Shown here: one piece after another, positions 1-11,699 of the stretch
Position numbering within the stretch: the first letter of the stretch is position 1
How the letters are laid out: each line of letters begins with the position of its first letter
Assembly (NCBI GenBank): GCA_963930775.1
Contig: OZ005697.1
Location: forward strand, 8,516,292-8,580,291
Reading direction: 5' to 3'
Source: Cliona cf. orientalis
Taxonomy: Eukaryota > Porifera > Demospongiae > Clionaida > Clionaidae
Length of the DNA: 64,000 nt
Translations under genes and position numbers: made by a program
The notes under the pieces: generated by a model
The model's input: the letters and a program-made list of their open reading frames with translations, nothing else
What the model was told of the DNA's origin: nothing
Database searches by the model: none

Positions 1-157
1 CTGCTACCATGGTACTGAATGTAGCATTGATTCTTTCGTCAATCAATTGGCTTAAGATCTCAATGTTACTGAGTGAACATTCGCTGGCATAGCTAGGTAC
101 ATTAGCAATAATTATGAAGGCAGCAAAGATAGACATAACTGGGATGAAGTTTGCCAT
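1..157 (-). CDS. Family A secreted protein, exon 1, cut by window edge
   Basis: The reading frame begins with an ATG at 157-155 and runs leftward off the window. It encodes a hydrophobic signal peptide starting MANFIPVMSIF, then a lone cysteine in the motif ECSLSNIEIL, then the start of an N-A-T-rich helical stalk. The sequence is almost the same as exon 1 of the complete copy at 1702-3507, so the start is chosen by homology. The head exon would lie left of the window. Whether this copy is intact cannot be judged. Function is unknown; secretion is inferred from the signal peptide. Confidence 0.75.
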   Translation of the reverse strand, partial: MANFIPVMSIFAAFIIIANVPSYASECSLSNIEILSQLIDERINATFSTMVA

Positions 158-227
158 CGTAATCCACTAGTTTCACAATAGATGTGTTACTAGAACTGCA
201 TCTATCTAGTAGCTAAATGTTCAAATA

Positions 228-345
228 CTTTCTAGAGAGGGATGAAACGTGGAGCTCAAAGTGAATTGCAGGATATCACCTCCTTTGAATGCAGTTTATT
301 CTGTCATGGTTTCAAACTTTAGCAAATATTTACTTTGCTATAGTT
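228..345 (-). promoter_or_regulatory. Conserved 5' flank of the family A copy at the left edge
   Basis: About 70-190 bp upstream of the ATG at 157 lies a block that recurs upstream of the other family A genes (3590-3700, 25625-25745, 27430-27535, 29378-29490). It includes the plus-strand string ATCACCTCCTTTGAATGCAG. Conservation beyond the coding exons suggests either a shared promoter or simply recent duplication; the sequence alone does not separate these. Confidence 0.35.
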
Positions 346-474
346 AATGATGTGCATGCATGCTTGTGTATACAGTCAGTTTTATTATCAGTAAAAATTC
401 ATGAAACTCTACTTGTATTATGCATGAATACTGTGTGCTGTCAAGTTTTAATAACTGAGTTGATTATTTAGTAC

Positions 475-786
475 CTGGTTGGCTTATAAGATTAGAAATA
501 GATACATCATGAGCATCAGCTCTAGCACTGATTGCTGCTATTTTTTCATCAACTGTGGTCCTGAGACAACTGACTGTTGCTATTTTATTATCAATTATGG
601 CACTGAGAGTTTTAAGTTTAGCGTACTGACTCTATAGCATTGATTCTTTTGTCGGTGAATTGGCTTAAGATTTCGATGTTACTGCAAGAGTATACACTCG
701 CTAGAACTGGCATAACTAGGTTCGTTAGCAATAATAATTATTATGAAGGCAAAAAGGATAGTCATAACTGGGATTAAGTTTGTCAT
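475..786 (-). pseudogene. Family A exon 1 pseudogene (orphan, frameshifted)
   Basis: The region matches family A exon 1 from an ATG at 786 (MTNLIPVMTIL...) to the donor site near 475. Just after the conserved SSSECIL stretch four extra bases shift the frame into a stop, and part of the stalk is missing further on. No head exon follows before the next exon 1 at 157. This is a decayed orphan first exon from tandem duplication. Confidence 0.7.
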
Positions 787-1339
787 CGTAATCCACTAGT
801 GCATGCCACATATACAATCAGATCAGTGTTTTATTAGAAGAACATATTAGCTAAATACATTTATTAATTATACATCCACATACTCGATATAGAGAGCTAG
901 GGATGAAATGAGCTCAAGAATATCCCTCCTTGAATACAGTTTGTTCCACCATGGTTCCTATCTTAGTAAACATTTGCTTTGCCTATTGCTGCGTGGTATA
1001 TATAAGTCTTTTTTGTGACGCTTGATGTGTGTATATAATACTATTAATAGACCTTTGGAGAGAACGATAATGTCACCCGCTATAGTTTTAAACATGCTAT
1101 GTAGCATAATCATGCATATTGCAAACTTATTACAATATATTATAGCCTCCATCCCCAGTCGTTTCAATGTATTAATTTCAGTGTTCTTTTTATTTTATAT
1201 GATAATAATTCTAGGACACATACAATTATAGCTAATAGCTAATACAAGGTAGTGCCCAATGTGTCATAATACTAATATTGAAGCTGAGAATGCCATGGGC
1301 CAGCCACCTGCATGGGATGATAATATATACTTAGATCTA

Positions 1340-1640
1340 CCTGCATGGCTGTCAACTGATACATCAAGAGCACCAACTGTAGCACTGTATGACTATACTG
1401 CTAATTATGAAAGGTGAGAAGTGCAATTTATTCCGATTTTGCATCCCTATCCCACCTTCTGTATATACTTAGTAGTTCACTGGCATGCTGGCTTGTGGGA
1501 TGTGGGATGCAGGGTACGAAATTCTTTCTAGCTTGTTCTATTCTTTCTCACCAACTGTGGCGTTGAGAGCACTGAGTCAGACTATTACAGTTACTGTTAT
1601 AGTAGATACATTATCAAAATAACGTCATACATGCAATAGT
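1340..1640 (-). repeat. Vestiges of family A exon 1
   Basis: Two short stretches (about 1345-1400 and 1540-1640) resemble the 3' part of the stalk exon read on the minus strand: the segments coding for the region before the donor and for the N-A-T repeats. They have no open frame. Similar vestiges occur near 22540-22600, 25980 and 28070-28150, so a vestige-bearing spacer was itself duplicated. Confidence 0.45.
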
Positions 1641-1701
1641 TCAGAAAAATGTTACAGTTATGAAAGATGCATAATCTCTCTCGTGCCTTAATTAAAAAGA
1701 T

Positions 1702-3507
1702 TCAAATGCCACAATGTTCACGAGCTGGTGGTAGTAGGCACACCAGGGCTACTTCAAAATCTGAAACACATGCTCGATCAAATGTACTACAGCCTGTGAC
1801 ACCAAATCCATATGTTGCAACGAAATAACTATTGGCAAAGATACGGAAATGATTGCCAATATCAGATGCTTGTATGAATGGATGGAAGCTGCCCTCTTCA
1901 AAGGTGAAAAACTGGCAGGCTGGAGCTCTCCGCTCATGTCGATATCGATAGCACGGAATTACTCTTTCCAGATTTACAAAGAGAATGGCTGTATTGCCTC
2001 CTGAATTCCTGGAATGGTTGGGACGATAGGCCAGATTATTTGAAGTGTAATTGTCCGAAACATTGTGTATTTCCAGTGAAGATATGTAGTCCTGCACTTG
2101 TGTTGAGCTGTTGATCAAACTCAGTCTGACCGTCCTTGGGGTTCCAGTTAAAGCAATGTGCAATATTTTCACCACTGTTTAATAAAAGGCAAGATAATAA
2201 TATTATTTTGGTATGCAGCTATTATAAGCAGTAATGATACATATACATGTAATTGTGAACTTAGCCAATTAAGCCTCTTTCCATGCAGGTTTTTTAATTA
2301 ATGTCGTGTATTCAGGCTTTTAATGATGAAGTGTAATCTTCTGAAGTGTTTGGAATTGTCGGTGTGGATATGTAGTCTCCCATATGCATGGCCACCACTT
2401 GCGTTGAGGAGTCCATCGACCTCAGCTTGACTCTTCTTGGGATTCCAGTTAAAATGAATGCACTCGAGTGCAGAAATCTCACCACTACATGCATGCATGA
2501 CTCATGCGTGTGTATAGTATATGGCATATGTATGCTTGTTCAATATCAGGAGTATTGAACTACATACCCTTCACCTGCATGAATATGCATGGTTATGGTA
2601 CTGTTCAAGTCACTCCAGAGTCAATGCATAATCTAGGAGTAGGGGGAAGGCACCTGGTTATAATGTCACTATACAAACTATAAGCTTCTGTGACATACCT
2701 AAACACATGCAGACGGGCAAGAGCTGCACACTATATACTACACCACTGGGCAGGACTAGTATTAATAATATGACTATTATTCCTTTATATCTCGCATGGT
2801 ACACAACTGTTAACTGTACATTATCCTCATTTCTTGATCTTCATTATTAGCGACAATAGATTGTGCTCCTGGCAGTGAATGACAATAGCTATGATAGCTA
2901 CTTGTACATATACTTTGGATCGAAAATAGTAGAGGAGGCATCATTTTACTAAATCTATTCTGTGAGCGAATTTAGGCTCACCCCTTTGATGGTTTACATC
3001 ACCCTAGTTATATTATGTACTCTTTCCCATGCTGTTTAATGTATTTCAGCGAATGATATTGAAAAGCTGAAAGTAGCTATTATAATAGGCTTTCATTGAT
3101 TAGATAACACACTTACCTGGCTGGCCTAAAAGCTTAGAAATTGATACATCATGAGTACCAACTGTAGTTCCAACTGTTGTTATTCTCTCATCAACTGTGG
3201 CATTGAGAACACTGACTGTCGTGTTGACTGCTGCTATTTCTTCGTCAACTGTGGCATTGAGAACACTGACTGTCATGTTGACTGCTGCTATTTTATCACC
3301 GAGAGCATTAAGTGTAGCATTGATACTTTTTTCGAGTGTTGTAGTGAATTCTGCTACCATGGTACTGACTGTAGCATTGATTCTTTTGTCAATGAATTGC
3401 TTTAAGATCTCAATGTTACTGAGTGAACATTCGCTGGCATAGCTAGGTACACTAGCAATAATTATGAAGGCAACAAAGATAGACATAACTGGGATGAAGT
3501 TTGCCAT
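1702..3507 (-). CDS. Family A secreted stalk-and-head protein (two exons)
   Basis: Exon 1 is 3507-3117 and exon 2 is 2174-1702, joined by a phase-1 intron (donor GTAAGT at 3116, acceptor CAG before 2174), giving about 287 residues. Residues 1-24 form a signal peptide (MANFIPVMSIFVAFIIIASV). One cysteine in ECSLSNIEIL precedes about 100 residues of heptad-like, N-glycosylation-rich sequence with repeated NATV units, a probable coiled-coil stalk. The head (about 130-287) has N-glycosylation sites, SGGNTAILFVNLE, and six cysteines in the pattern PCY...ACQ...GCSTFDRACVSDFE...VCLLPP...C. The head matches no family I recognise. The 942-bp intron is unusually long for this family because it holds a relic second head exon (2312-2490). 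Role unknown; it should be secreted and oligomeric. Compared with its paralogues the head lacks a few residues, in frame. Confidence 0.75.
2312..2490 (-). pseudogene. Relic 5' half of a family A head exon inside the intron
   Basis: On the minus strand this segment reads VVRFLHSSAFILTGIPRRVK, then ...SSTQVV...YIS...SEDYTSSLKA and a stop. It aligns with the first third of the family A head (VVKILHIALTGTPRTVRL...). It lies between exon 1 and the intact exon 2 of the gene at 1702-3507, and a TAG precedes it at the position of the usual acceptor. It is most simply a truncated exon left by unequal exchange. If spliced in, it would give a short secreted stalk with a truncated head. Confidence 0.6.
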
Positions 3508-3589
3508 CGCAATCCACTAGTACCACAGTAACTCTTTTACTAGAAGAAAATGCATCTATCTAGTAGCTAACTGTCCACATACTTTCTAT

Positions 3590-3700
3590 AGAGAGGAATG
3601 AAACGTGGAGCTCAAAGTGAATTGGAGGATATCACCTCCTTTGAATGCAGTTTATTCAGTCATGGTTTCAAACTTTAGCAAATATTTACTTTGCTATTGT
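3590..3700 (-). promoter_or_regulatory. Conserved 5' flank of the family A gene at 1702-3507
   Basis: This block matches the flanks of the other family A genes and sits about 80-190 bp upstream of the ATG at 3507. On the minus strand it contains GCATTCAAAGGAGGTGATAT, an AAATATTTGC string and a CTATAGAGAGG string closer to the gene. No canonical TATA box position can be fixed. Confidence 0.35.
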
Positions 3701-3941
3701 TAATGATTTTTTGTGTTTGTGCATATACAGACTCTCGGAGAGAATGATAATGATGTCACCCTCTCTACCTAGCTTTGAATCAACTCTATTGGCATTATTG
3801 CACTCTAAAATTCTAAATAATATAAAGCAATCTTAAGATCTAGAGCCCTGAAGCGTTATAACAGTTAATAGTATTAGTTCATAGCGTAGCTACATTTATA
3901 TGGCTGATATACAATTTCTTTTCTACATTATTGACTAAGAG

Positions 3942-4046
3942 CTGGAGATAGCAAACAAACTAGGAAAGCGCTAAAATTCAAAATGCACGCTCTTTCAAAT
4001 GTGCTACAGCCTGACACTCCAAATCCGTATGTTGCTGTTACAGTAG
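3942..4046 (-). pseudogene. Relic 3' end of a family A head exon
   Basis: The minus strand resembles the last 35 codons of the head (region ATYGFGVTGCSTFDRACVSDFE to the C-terminal cysteine), with substitutions that destroy the frame. No first exon belongs to it; RTK1 lies to its right. It is a leftover of the tandem array. Confidence 0.55.
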
Positions 4047-4924
4047 TGATTGTACGGCCATGATTATACGCAGGTAGCTAAACTGATGGATATGTGATAT
4101 ACATTGTCATGCATAGCTATATTAATTTTAATATTTGTGAATGTCTAAATGGATGAATAGGTAACATAATATTATTATTATTATTATTGCAACTGCCTTT
4201 CGAATGAGACTATAAAATCATTTAGGTATACATAGCTATCATTCCATTTAGAACAGTATCCATTTCATCTTTTGAAGTTTTCTGTATAATGTAGCTACTG
4301 CATGTTTATGCATCCACCTATCCATTTCTGTTGCCACTTTAAAGTTGATATAGACTTTTGGCATATCTGTTACTGTAACACAAAATTTTGTTTGCCAACC
4401 GTGCATGCACAGTTTACATAATAATTATACACACAAAAGTGTCAGTGAGCAATAGTATATACATGTTGTGTGACATAAAATGTCACGTAGCAATAACGTG
4501 CAATCTCCATGATTGATCTGTGAATTTACAAAGGTTGCTATGATGACGTTGCACCATGCATGCTTGAGCGATTTGAGAAGGTTACGATTTATGATGGAAT
4601 GTCATAGTATAAGCGAATGCCCTATAGAAATTCCATCACTGAGTCCATGAACTCAAAACTCACGATTACATGAAGGAAGACATGTAAAATTTTATAATTT
4701 CATTATTCAACACAATTATGATAAGTTATGTACTTCCCCTATACGTAACTGTGTGCATGCAAGGTTATCATAAAAAATTTAATTATACACAGTCAATTAA
4801 AGTTTAATTAGCAGTAAAAATTCTACTTGCATAATAATATTATAATTATATGCATGTATAAATTGATGCTGTCAAGTTTAATAACTGAGTTGATTACTGT
4901 TGATTCAGTATTTGACTGGATTGG
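4047..4924. other. Spacer without a recognised gene
   Basis: AT-rich spacer between a family A relic and the 3' end of RTK1. It contains short ATT microsatellites near 4170-4190 and palindromic GCATGC strings. No coding potential is seen on either strand. Confidence 0.5.
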
Positions 4925-7900
4925 CTACTCTTTTCTTGTTATTAAATTTTGTTGATTGTTGAAAGCACTGACATAGAGATAGTCGGTCATGCTTTGGAGG
5001 TCTTTGCCGATACTCTGCACCAGTTCTGAGAATCCTGGGCGGAGCTTAGGGTCCTCTTCCCAACAGCTGTTCATCATGGCGTACCTGTATATCAATGTAT
5101 AGCTACAATGTCATTAATAATAGCAGCAGAGCAATAAAAAAGACACTGTATGGTTTACTAAAATTAATGTAAATTTTGGTTAGCTGAACATACATTTTGT
5201 CGCTACACGCAGTGTTTTCTGGTTTGTAGAGCCTCAGGCCATTGCTGAGTTCCCTAGCCAGAGCCATTGGGTGTACTCCTGGGTAGGGAACTGTGCCAGC
5301 AGTGAAGATTTCCCAACAGGTCACTCCATAAGACCACTATTATTATGATATTATAGATATCTGAATCAGTGTAACAGTTGCGGGGATAAGAATATAATTA
5401 TTTTCCATACCACATCGGACTTTTCAGAGAAAATTCCCTCCAGAAGGCTCTCTGGAGCTGTCCATTTCACTGGGAGTTTTGCAGTAGTCAGTGGTATGGC
5501 ATTGTTATTTTTAACCCCTCTGTCTTCAAGATTGGTCAATGTCTCTGACAGTCCAAAGTCAGCTACTTTGATGATCCAATGTTCATCAATCCTGTTATGA
5601 CAGGCAGTGCATGTACAAGATTTAGTAATGGTATGAAGAGTAACATTAGCATACGACTTCTAATTAAATCTTTGATATAACGTTGTGCTGACCTAGATCT
5701 ATAATATCTATCACAATTAATACTGCTTACATGCAATTTCTTGCAGCCAGATCTCTGTGAATGAGCTTCATATTGGTAAGATACTCCATTCCTTTAGCAA
5801 TCTGTAAGCACATATCCATGAGCTTTTTTTGAGCTACACAAGCCTTGAACAAGAAGGTAAAATTGATAAACGAAGAGTGAAGCTTTAAGCTCTGATTAAT
5901 CCCTAACCAACCATTTCATCATCTGTGTTGGCATTAGTGACAAGAATTTCTCTGTTGTTCTTGACATACGAAAGGAGACTTCCATTTTCCATAAAAGGCA
6001 AAATGATGTAAGGGGAGGGGCCAGCATCGAGACATAATCCAATTAAGGAAATAATGTTTGGATGATCAAGTCTGTGCATTAATACACACTCCCTAATCAA
6101 GGTTTGGGTATCTTCATCGGTAAAAGAACCTGAATATATTATATTCATGCATGCATAAGGTGATTTAATTCAATATTATATCGTTCAAGTGTATGTCTCA
6201 ATCTATAATAATATAAATCATGCAATTGCCATTAACCATAATATTATCTTCCCATGCATAATAACTTTTTGATGAGCAGCTTAGGGATAGCTACATTTAT
6301 TTTGAAAGGATGCATGCCTACTGTAACAGCCATAGCTACATACCTTTCAGTGTCTTGACAGCAACCTTTGTACTTGATTCAACGTGATAGTGTGTTTTTA
6401 CTATTGGCTTTTGCAGTTTGGCTTGATAAACCTGATTACGTTCTCCTGCATGCATGTATATATACAAGTCATAGATTTCTGTATGATGAATGCTGTTTTT
6501 GTATACAATAATATTATGTTTACCTTCTCCAATGATATCCATGAGCTGTATATCCATTTTGCATATAATCAATCTGTTAATGTTACCCTCTAGATAGGTA
6601 TTGAATTTTGTTGTAGTGGATACACCTTCTACACTGTACTGTAATGCTGACTCAGATATTTTGCTAGCTTTATTGCTGCATGCAAGCAAAACTTACGATT
6701 ATTCCTTTCATAATAGTCTTGATACCAAGTAATAATAATATTATATTGTACCTCAATATGAACTGATCAACAAGGTCTTTATTCCTTATCAATATGCGGG
6801 AACGATATTTCTTTCTTTGTCGTTGACCACAATACCACAACACCGCAAGTGCACCTACTAGTAGTATGAGAGCTAGTATTCCACCTGCTGCAGCTCCTCC
6901 CAGTTTAGCTCTTCCTGGCCCTTTTGAATTAGCTGAACATAAATAAGACAAGCACATTGATGTATTATGATGAGTTATTCATCCTTGTGCAGCATAAAAT
7001 TGTGTTGGGGAGTGGGTGGGGAGAGACGGTTGCCACTAAAATTTAATTATGTCGGGGTGTAGCTACAGCTATTTCATGGAATGCCATAACTATAGTGATA
7101 CTAAGTATTAGCAACTGGTATAATATTATTATCACAGGTGCAAGGGATCTGATCTATATGATATATTATTGCATTCAGCCCTTGGGCGCTTTAGTTTATG
7201 TAAAAAGGATAATAATCTAGTTTATCTGACTATTTAACAGCTGTAATTTTAATGAAAAATTTTGAGTAATTATCTCTTCAAATTTTATAGACTATATCTA
7301 TCATACATGTACACATACCACCGGTACCACTCAAAACAGTGATTTTCTTATTATGAGCTGAAGCAGATAACTTTCCATTGGTCAGTCTAGTAGCGCACGA
7401 ATATAGCCCCTCGTCCTCCAACAGGATGTTTTCAATCCTTAATATGGACTCTGTAAAGGTGTCTTGCTTTTGTTCACAGATTGTATACTGGAAAAAAACC
7501 CCCAGTAAATACGCACTGATGCTATGGGATTAACAAAATGAAAAATTGCAAGTTGTAACCTATTAAAAAGTAACCGTATCATTGCTGATTCAGTAGGCAC
7601 TAGCCATGATGAGTTAATATGATTATTATTAGGGGAATGACTCAAGAGAAATATTCAAACCTATATAGCTATATAGATCTATGTATACATACTCAGCTAT
7701 ATAGTAGATCAAGCCTCAGTTTACTGTGCATGAGTATAAAACTATTTCATGAGGTGAGCTATATGGCTATAGTAGCTAATAGTATACTATAGCTATAATT
7801 GCAATCTCGTAGCTATATACATGTATAACACAACAATTATTATTACCCGCGGATTGTAGACAGTGTTGTTAATAATTGCAGTCTTTCCATTGGTAATCCA

Positions 7901-8158
7901 TAGCCACTCAATCGAAGGAGCTGAAGTGCTGCCATGTGCTAGACAAAGCAGGTCAACAGTAGAGCTGGCATTAACCACTTCATCATCATCGAGGGTAGTT
8001 ACCAGTATTGAAGCTACTTCAGTAGATTCTGCAAGGCCGTCTGTAACTCAAAAAAATCAGTAATGCGTGATAGTTAGCTAAATATGTCAGAGCTTACTAG
8101 TTGATACTAAACTGCAGAGAAGCAGTGTCACAGTAACAAAATTTAATAACAGCAGCAT
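4925..8158 (-). CDS. RTK1: single-Ig receptor tyrosine kinase
   Basis: Eleven exons on the minus strand: 8158-8098, 8040-7847, 7487-7319, 6932-6752, 6675-6524, 6445-6344, 6129-5912, 5843-5731, 5591-5411, 5336-5194, 5084-4925. Lengths sum to 558 codons without a frame break. Exon 1 is a signal peptide. Exons 2-3 make one Ig domain (LLCLAHG...IEWLW...DEGLYSC). Exon 4 has a GG-rich transmembrane helix followed by RQRKKYR, a stop-transfer signal. Exons 5-11 form a tyrosine kinase: GEGERNQVY loop, VAVKTLK lysine, [23 protein letters not shown] and the CW-RPGF segment of the C-lobe. The glycine loop lacks its third glycine, and the activation segment between DFG and APE has no tyrosine, unlike RTK2. 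It should sit in the plasma membrane and phosphorylate tyrosines after ligand binding; the ligand is unknown. Fusion of one Ig domain to a kinase fits the large sponge RTK expansions, but orthology to a named RTK is not claimed. Confidence 0.85.
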
Positions 8159-9025
8159 GGCAGTGATAGTGATGAAGCAAGCAGTCCCTATGACATAAAT
8201 TCTTATTCAAGCTGCAGAGTGGTTTTTAGTTTAATTTGAGCAGAGCGAGAATTAATCGTGCGGTCATCTCAGTTGCGCTGAACTATGTATGCATGCATGC
8301 ATGTCTGTCCGTAGACTGACACGTACGCTTCAGGCCGGGAATATAATAATAGTCTAGAGGTTATTTAATGCAGGCCGGCTAGCGTTGCATCACCACAGCT
8401 AGACAAAGCAAAGAGGCCGAGGAATAGTAATTTAGCACATGTAGCAATTGTCTTTTTTATCTTGACTTGTAAGGTGTGTCCAATGAAACTTTCAAGTTAT
8501 CTCTTCACGCACCAAAGGCAAAAAAGCTTCATAGACTGATGTGATAGTATTTCTTGCCTTGAGAATCATAACTTATCTTAATCAATCATGCATGCATGCA
8601 ATACCATGCATACATAATTATTGTTACTTTATTATTCAAAGAAAAATCTGGTCACGTATATCTGCATGCATGCATGTACATACAAACTTAATAGTTGATT
8701 CACAGATTTCGTTCTTTGATGTGACAGCTTTCTTTATGCAGTCACGGTCACACACTCTAAACATTAACATTACCTTTAGTCATGCAATCAAGCATGCACA
8801 CAACACATACCACGGAGTTCTGATTGGTCACCAGTAGCTAAGTCTGAGATTGCATGTTATTGTAGAGTAGCAGGCCATGTATAATCTCTACCTTTGCTCA
8901 GACACTGGCACGTTTATGGATACGTAAAATATTGTCACTCATAGAAAGGAAATTGCAATGGAGTGTATGTAGCTAACAGTTATAAATTTGGTCATGATTA
9001 TCAGTTTATTGTACGTAGTACAACC
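8159..9025. other. Intergenic region between RTK1 and the plus-strand secreted gene
   Basis: The two genes are divergent, so both promoters should lie here. CATGCATGCATG strings occur near 8290, 8590 and 8665. No coding region is supported, although short open frames exist on both strands. Confidence 0.4.
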
Positions 9026-9652
9026 ATGGCTGCTACTACTATGATTTTATTTGCTGTCTTCATTGCTATCGTCCATGGCGATAGTACCTGCAAAATTGCT
9101 CCTTGCAAGTGTTCGTTCAGTAATGTTGAAATCTTAAGCAAATACATCGACGAAAGAATCAATGCTACAGTTGCTTCCAGGGTAGCGGAGCTAACTGCAG
9201 CTACAGAAGATAGATTCAATGCCACAATCGATGAAAGAATTGCAACGGCCATAAATACCACCGTCAGTGCTATTAGTTCTGAGTCAGCAATGTGGACACC
9301 CGTGGCTAAGACTGCTATTAGTCCAGGAGGACTTACTCTCGAAAATGCAACTACTTTTACCTTTCAAATCCCCGATATCATTCCCCTTGCAGCAAGGGAA
9401 TTTATGGTCTATGCCGTAGTGAAATGTGGAACCGCTCATCAAAGAACTGGTGATATCATATTTTATGTGATGCACCATGGATTGCGATTTGAAAAGTTTC
9501 TATACATGCACTCATATAATCAGGCAGCTTGGAACACCAACTCAGACAACATGTGGTTCCCAATGCCTGCTGATAGACTCTTGCACGTGGAGATAACCGT
9601 GGCCATCACCGGAAACTGCAGTACTCTCTTCTTTACTACTGGATACCGTTGA
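9026..9652 (+). CDS. Secreted stalk-and-head protein with head B, intronless
   Basis: One uninterrupted frame encodes about 208 residues from MAATTMILFAVF; an in-frame upstream ATG at 8963 would bury the signal peptide, so 9026 is preferred. After the signal peptide come CKIAPCKCSFSNVEIL and a stalk with repeated DERINAT units, the same stalk type as family A. The head starts at MWTPV and continues with FQIPDIIP...EFMVYA...CG...DIIFYV...RFEKFL, then [12 protein letters not shown] and a C-terminal GYR. The same head occurs in the genes at 59406-60044, 58099-58611 and 56813-57335, which all have an intron where this gene has none. The head is not one I can name. It should be secreted and oligomeric through its stalk. 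Confidence 0.75.
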   Translation: MAATTMILFAVFIAIVHGDSTCKIAPCKCSFSNVEILSKYIDERINATVASRVAELTAATEDRFNATIDERIATAINTTVSAISSESAMWTPVAKTAISPGGLTLENATTFTFQIPDIIPLAAREFMVYAVVKCGTAHQRTGDIIFYVMHHGLRFEKFLYMHSYNQAAWNTNSDNMWFPMPADRLLHVEITVAITGNCSTLFFTTGYR

Positions 9653-10059
9653 CTCATTTGAGAATTGCCATTGAATACTGTAACAGCTACCAATTTGAAC
9701 CTGAACAATGTCTATTCATTGCTAATACTGCATAATATTATAATTTTTACACTTGCTTAATTAATTTGTATATGTTTACATGAATAATGGCTTAGCTTGA
9801 TGATTAATATAATATATTTTTATTCACATTGCATTCCCCATGTGCATGCACCTTATTTAGCTGCCACTATCACGGCATGATCATATAATATAGTTACTGT
9901 AGCTTATACATACAATTGTGTTTTAGCAACATCATCAAAAGTAAAATACCATCATGCATGTATATAAGAGCTCTGAAGAATGCTACAATTAATTTTGTAC
10001 TGTTGCAGAGCTAGGTACGTTATGCATGGCAGATGCACAATCTGAGACTCTCTCATCCC
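9653..10059. other. 3' flank and spacer
   Basis: AT-rich sequence downstream of the intronless gene. No genomic poly-A tract marks a processed retrocopy. Nothing coding is seen. Confidence 0.4.
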
Positions 10060-10335
10060 TTAATTTATAACTTCAGATGCCACATTGATTAAGAGCTGGT
10101 GGTAGCAGACACACCAGGACTAGACTGCTTCACAATCTGAAACATCCACTATAGTGCCAAGATAGATGTATTATTATTAGAACATTCATCTACTAGTAGC
10201 TAAATGCAGGTCATGTAATAATCCAACACAAAATAGAATTGTGGAGCTCAAAGGGCAGGACTATATCACCTCCATTGAATATGAGTTCATTTAGCCACAG
10301 TTCCTAACTTAGCAAACATTGCTTTGATTTTGTTA
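10060..10335 (-). pseudogene. Deletion remnant of a family A gene
   Basis: The last part of a head exon (10060-10145, minus) is joined directly at about 10148 to sequence that normally lies just upstream of the exon 1 ATG, including the GTGCCAAGATAGA string and the conserved 5' block at 10225-10335. An entire gene body from mid-head to the start codon has therefore been deleted. Confidence 0.55.
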
Positions 10336-10559
10336 CAGTACAATTTTTTGCACCTGTCAGTGTGCGTGTATAGACTCTCATGATCAGAGAGAACGATAAT
10401 GACATCACCCTCTAGCTTTCTATATCATAGATATATTAATTTCATAATTTTTTGCACTCTAAAATTCTAATACATAAATGAGAATTCTGATTCAGAAATG
10501 TTACAACATTAATTTAACAGTTACTGATGCATAGCACATTAGCTCTTATCGCATAAATT

Positions 10560-11699
10560 TCAGATAGATCTATCACATTGATTAAGAGCTGGAGGTAGCA
10601 GACATACCAGGAAAGCTTTAAAATCTGAAACACATGTACGATCAAATGTGCTACAGCCTGACACTCCAAATCCATATGTTGCTGGAATGGATTACGGTCG
10701 AATCACTTAAGGTCGAATCATAGCGCGTGTGTGTCTCTCTCGGCCACCGTATGTTGCTATCTGCTCCAGGTGGATACCAAAGATTTTCAAGTGGCTACCA
10801 TCATCAGATGATTGGATGAATGCGTTTCCATACTGGAAGGTCCCCCCATCATAGGTGAACAGCTGGCAGGCTGGACCAATCTCATTACCTCGATAGCATG
10901 GAATGGCAGCTTCTAGATTGACAAAGACAATGGCTGTGTTACCACCTGCATTCCAGTAGCTGTCATAATAGGGACGATAGGCCAGAATGTCATCATCCGA
11001 AGTGTACTCCATTGAAGTGTTTTGAATTGTCAATGTAGACATGTAGCCCCCCAGTGCTTGTGTAGAGGAGTTGACTGATCTTAGAGAGATTTTTCTTGGG
11101 GTTTCAAGCAAAGAGATGTACAGTATCTCCATTACTGTTTACATGACATTGTAATAATTTAAAACATATTATTGGTACAGTATTATAGCTATGATTTTGA
11201 TGAATGAGATCCATTCTGCATGCATACAATGCAATGCAGCGTAGCTACATATAAATGGCCTCTTCTCCCAGGCTTTTTAATGTATTTCAATGTGCAATAT
11301 TGAAGCTTAGAGTGGACTTGGGGATGATACAGTATAATTATGGCTACTATGTATTTAGACTCACCTGGTTGGCTTAAGAGCTTAGCAATTGATATGTTAA
11401 GACCAGATACAACTGTTGATATTTTATCGTCAATTGTGGCATTGAGAGCACTGACTGTGGTATTAGCTCCACTTATTCTAGCATCAATGGTGGCAACTTT
11501 TTTTCTCGAGTGCAGTGTTGAATTCTTCTGATGCTATAAATTCCTCCAGCCTAGCAGCAATGGTAGCGTTAATTCTTGCATCAATGAGATCACTTAAGAC
11601 TTCAACATTGCTAAGCGAGCACTGATCATTATCGGAGGCATTGCTGCAGGTAATGAAGACTGCAAGGAATGTCACAATAGTTGGAATAACACTGGCCAT
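10560..11699 (-). pseudogene. Family A gene with insertion and frameshift
   Basis: Exon 1 is 11699-11365 (MASVIPTIVTFLAVFITCS..., one cysteine, stalk) and exon 2 is 11134-10560. Two lesions are visible. A run of seven T (plus strand 11498-11504) gives one extra base relative to the frame that restores EKKVATIDAR. In the head, a 66-bp insertion flanked by 9-bp repeats (10675-10758) brings an in-frame stop before the conserved GFGVSGCSTFDR segment. The rest of the head matches the intact copies. The homopolymer shift alone could be a sequencing error; the insertion cannot. Confidence 0.7.
10675..10758. mobile_element. 66-bp insertion with 9-bp target-site duplication
   Basis: The string TATGTTGCT occurs at 10675-10683 and again at 10750-10758, bracketing 66 bp absent from all paralogues. 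The insert carries two near-identical GGTCGAATCA units (an internal direct repeat). It interrupts the head exon of a family A pseudogene. It is too short to classify. Confidence 0.5.

Noticed and set aside
3151-3442. Two overlapping plus-strand frames, one cysteine-rich
   Set aside because: They are antisense to the repetitive stalk exon of a family A gene; the cysteine pattern is produced by the repeats. The same happens near 25075-25342 and 29021-29227.
9290-9652. Head B as a C1q/TNF-type domain
   Set aside because: The stalk-plus-globular-head layout is similar, but I see no C1q signature residues, so no family is assigned.
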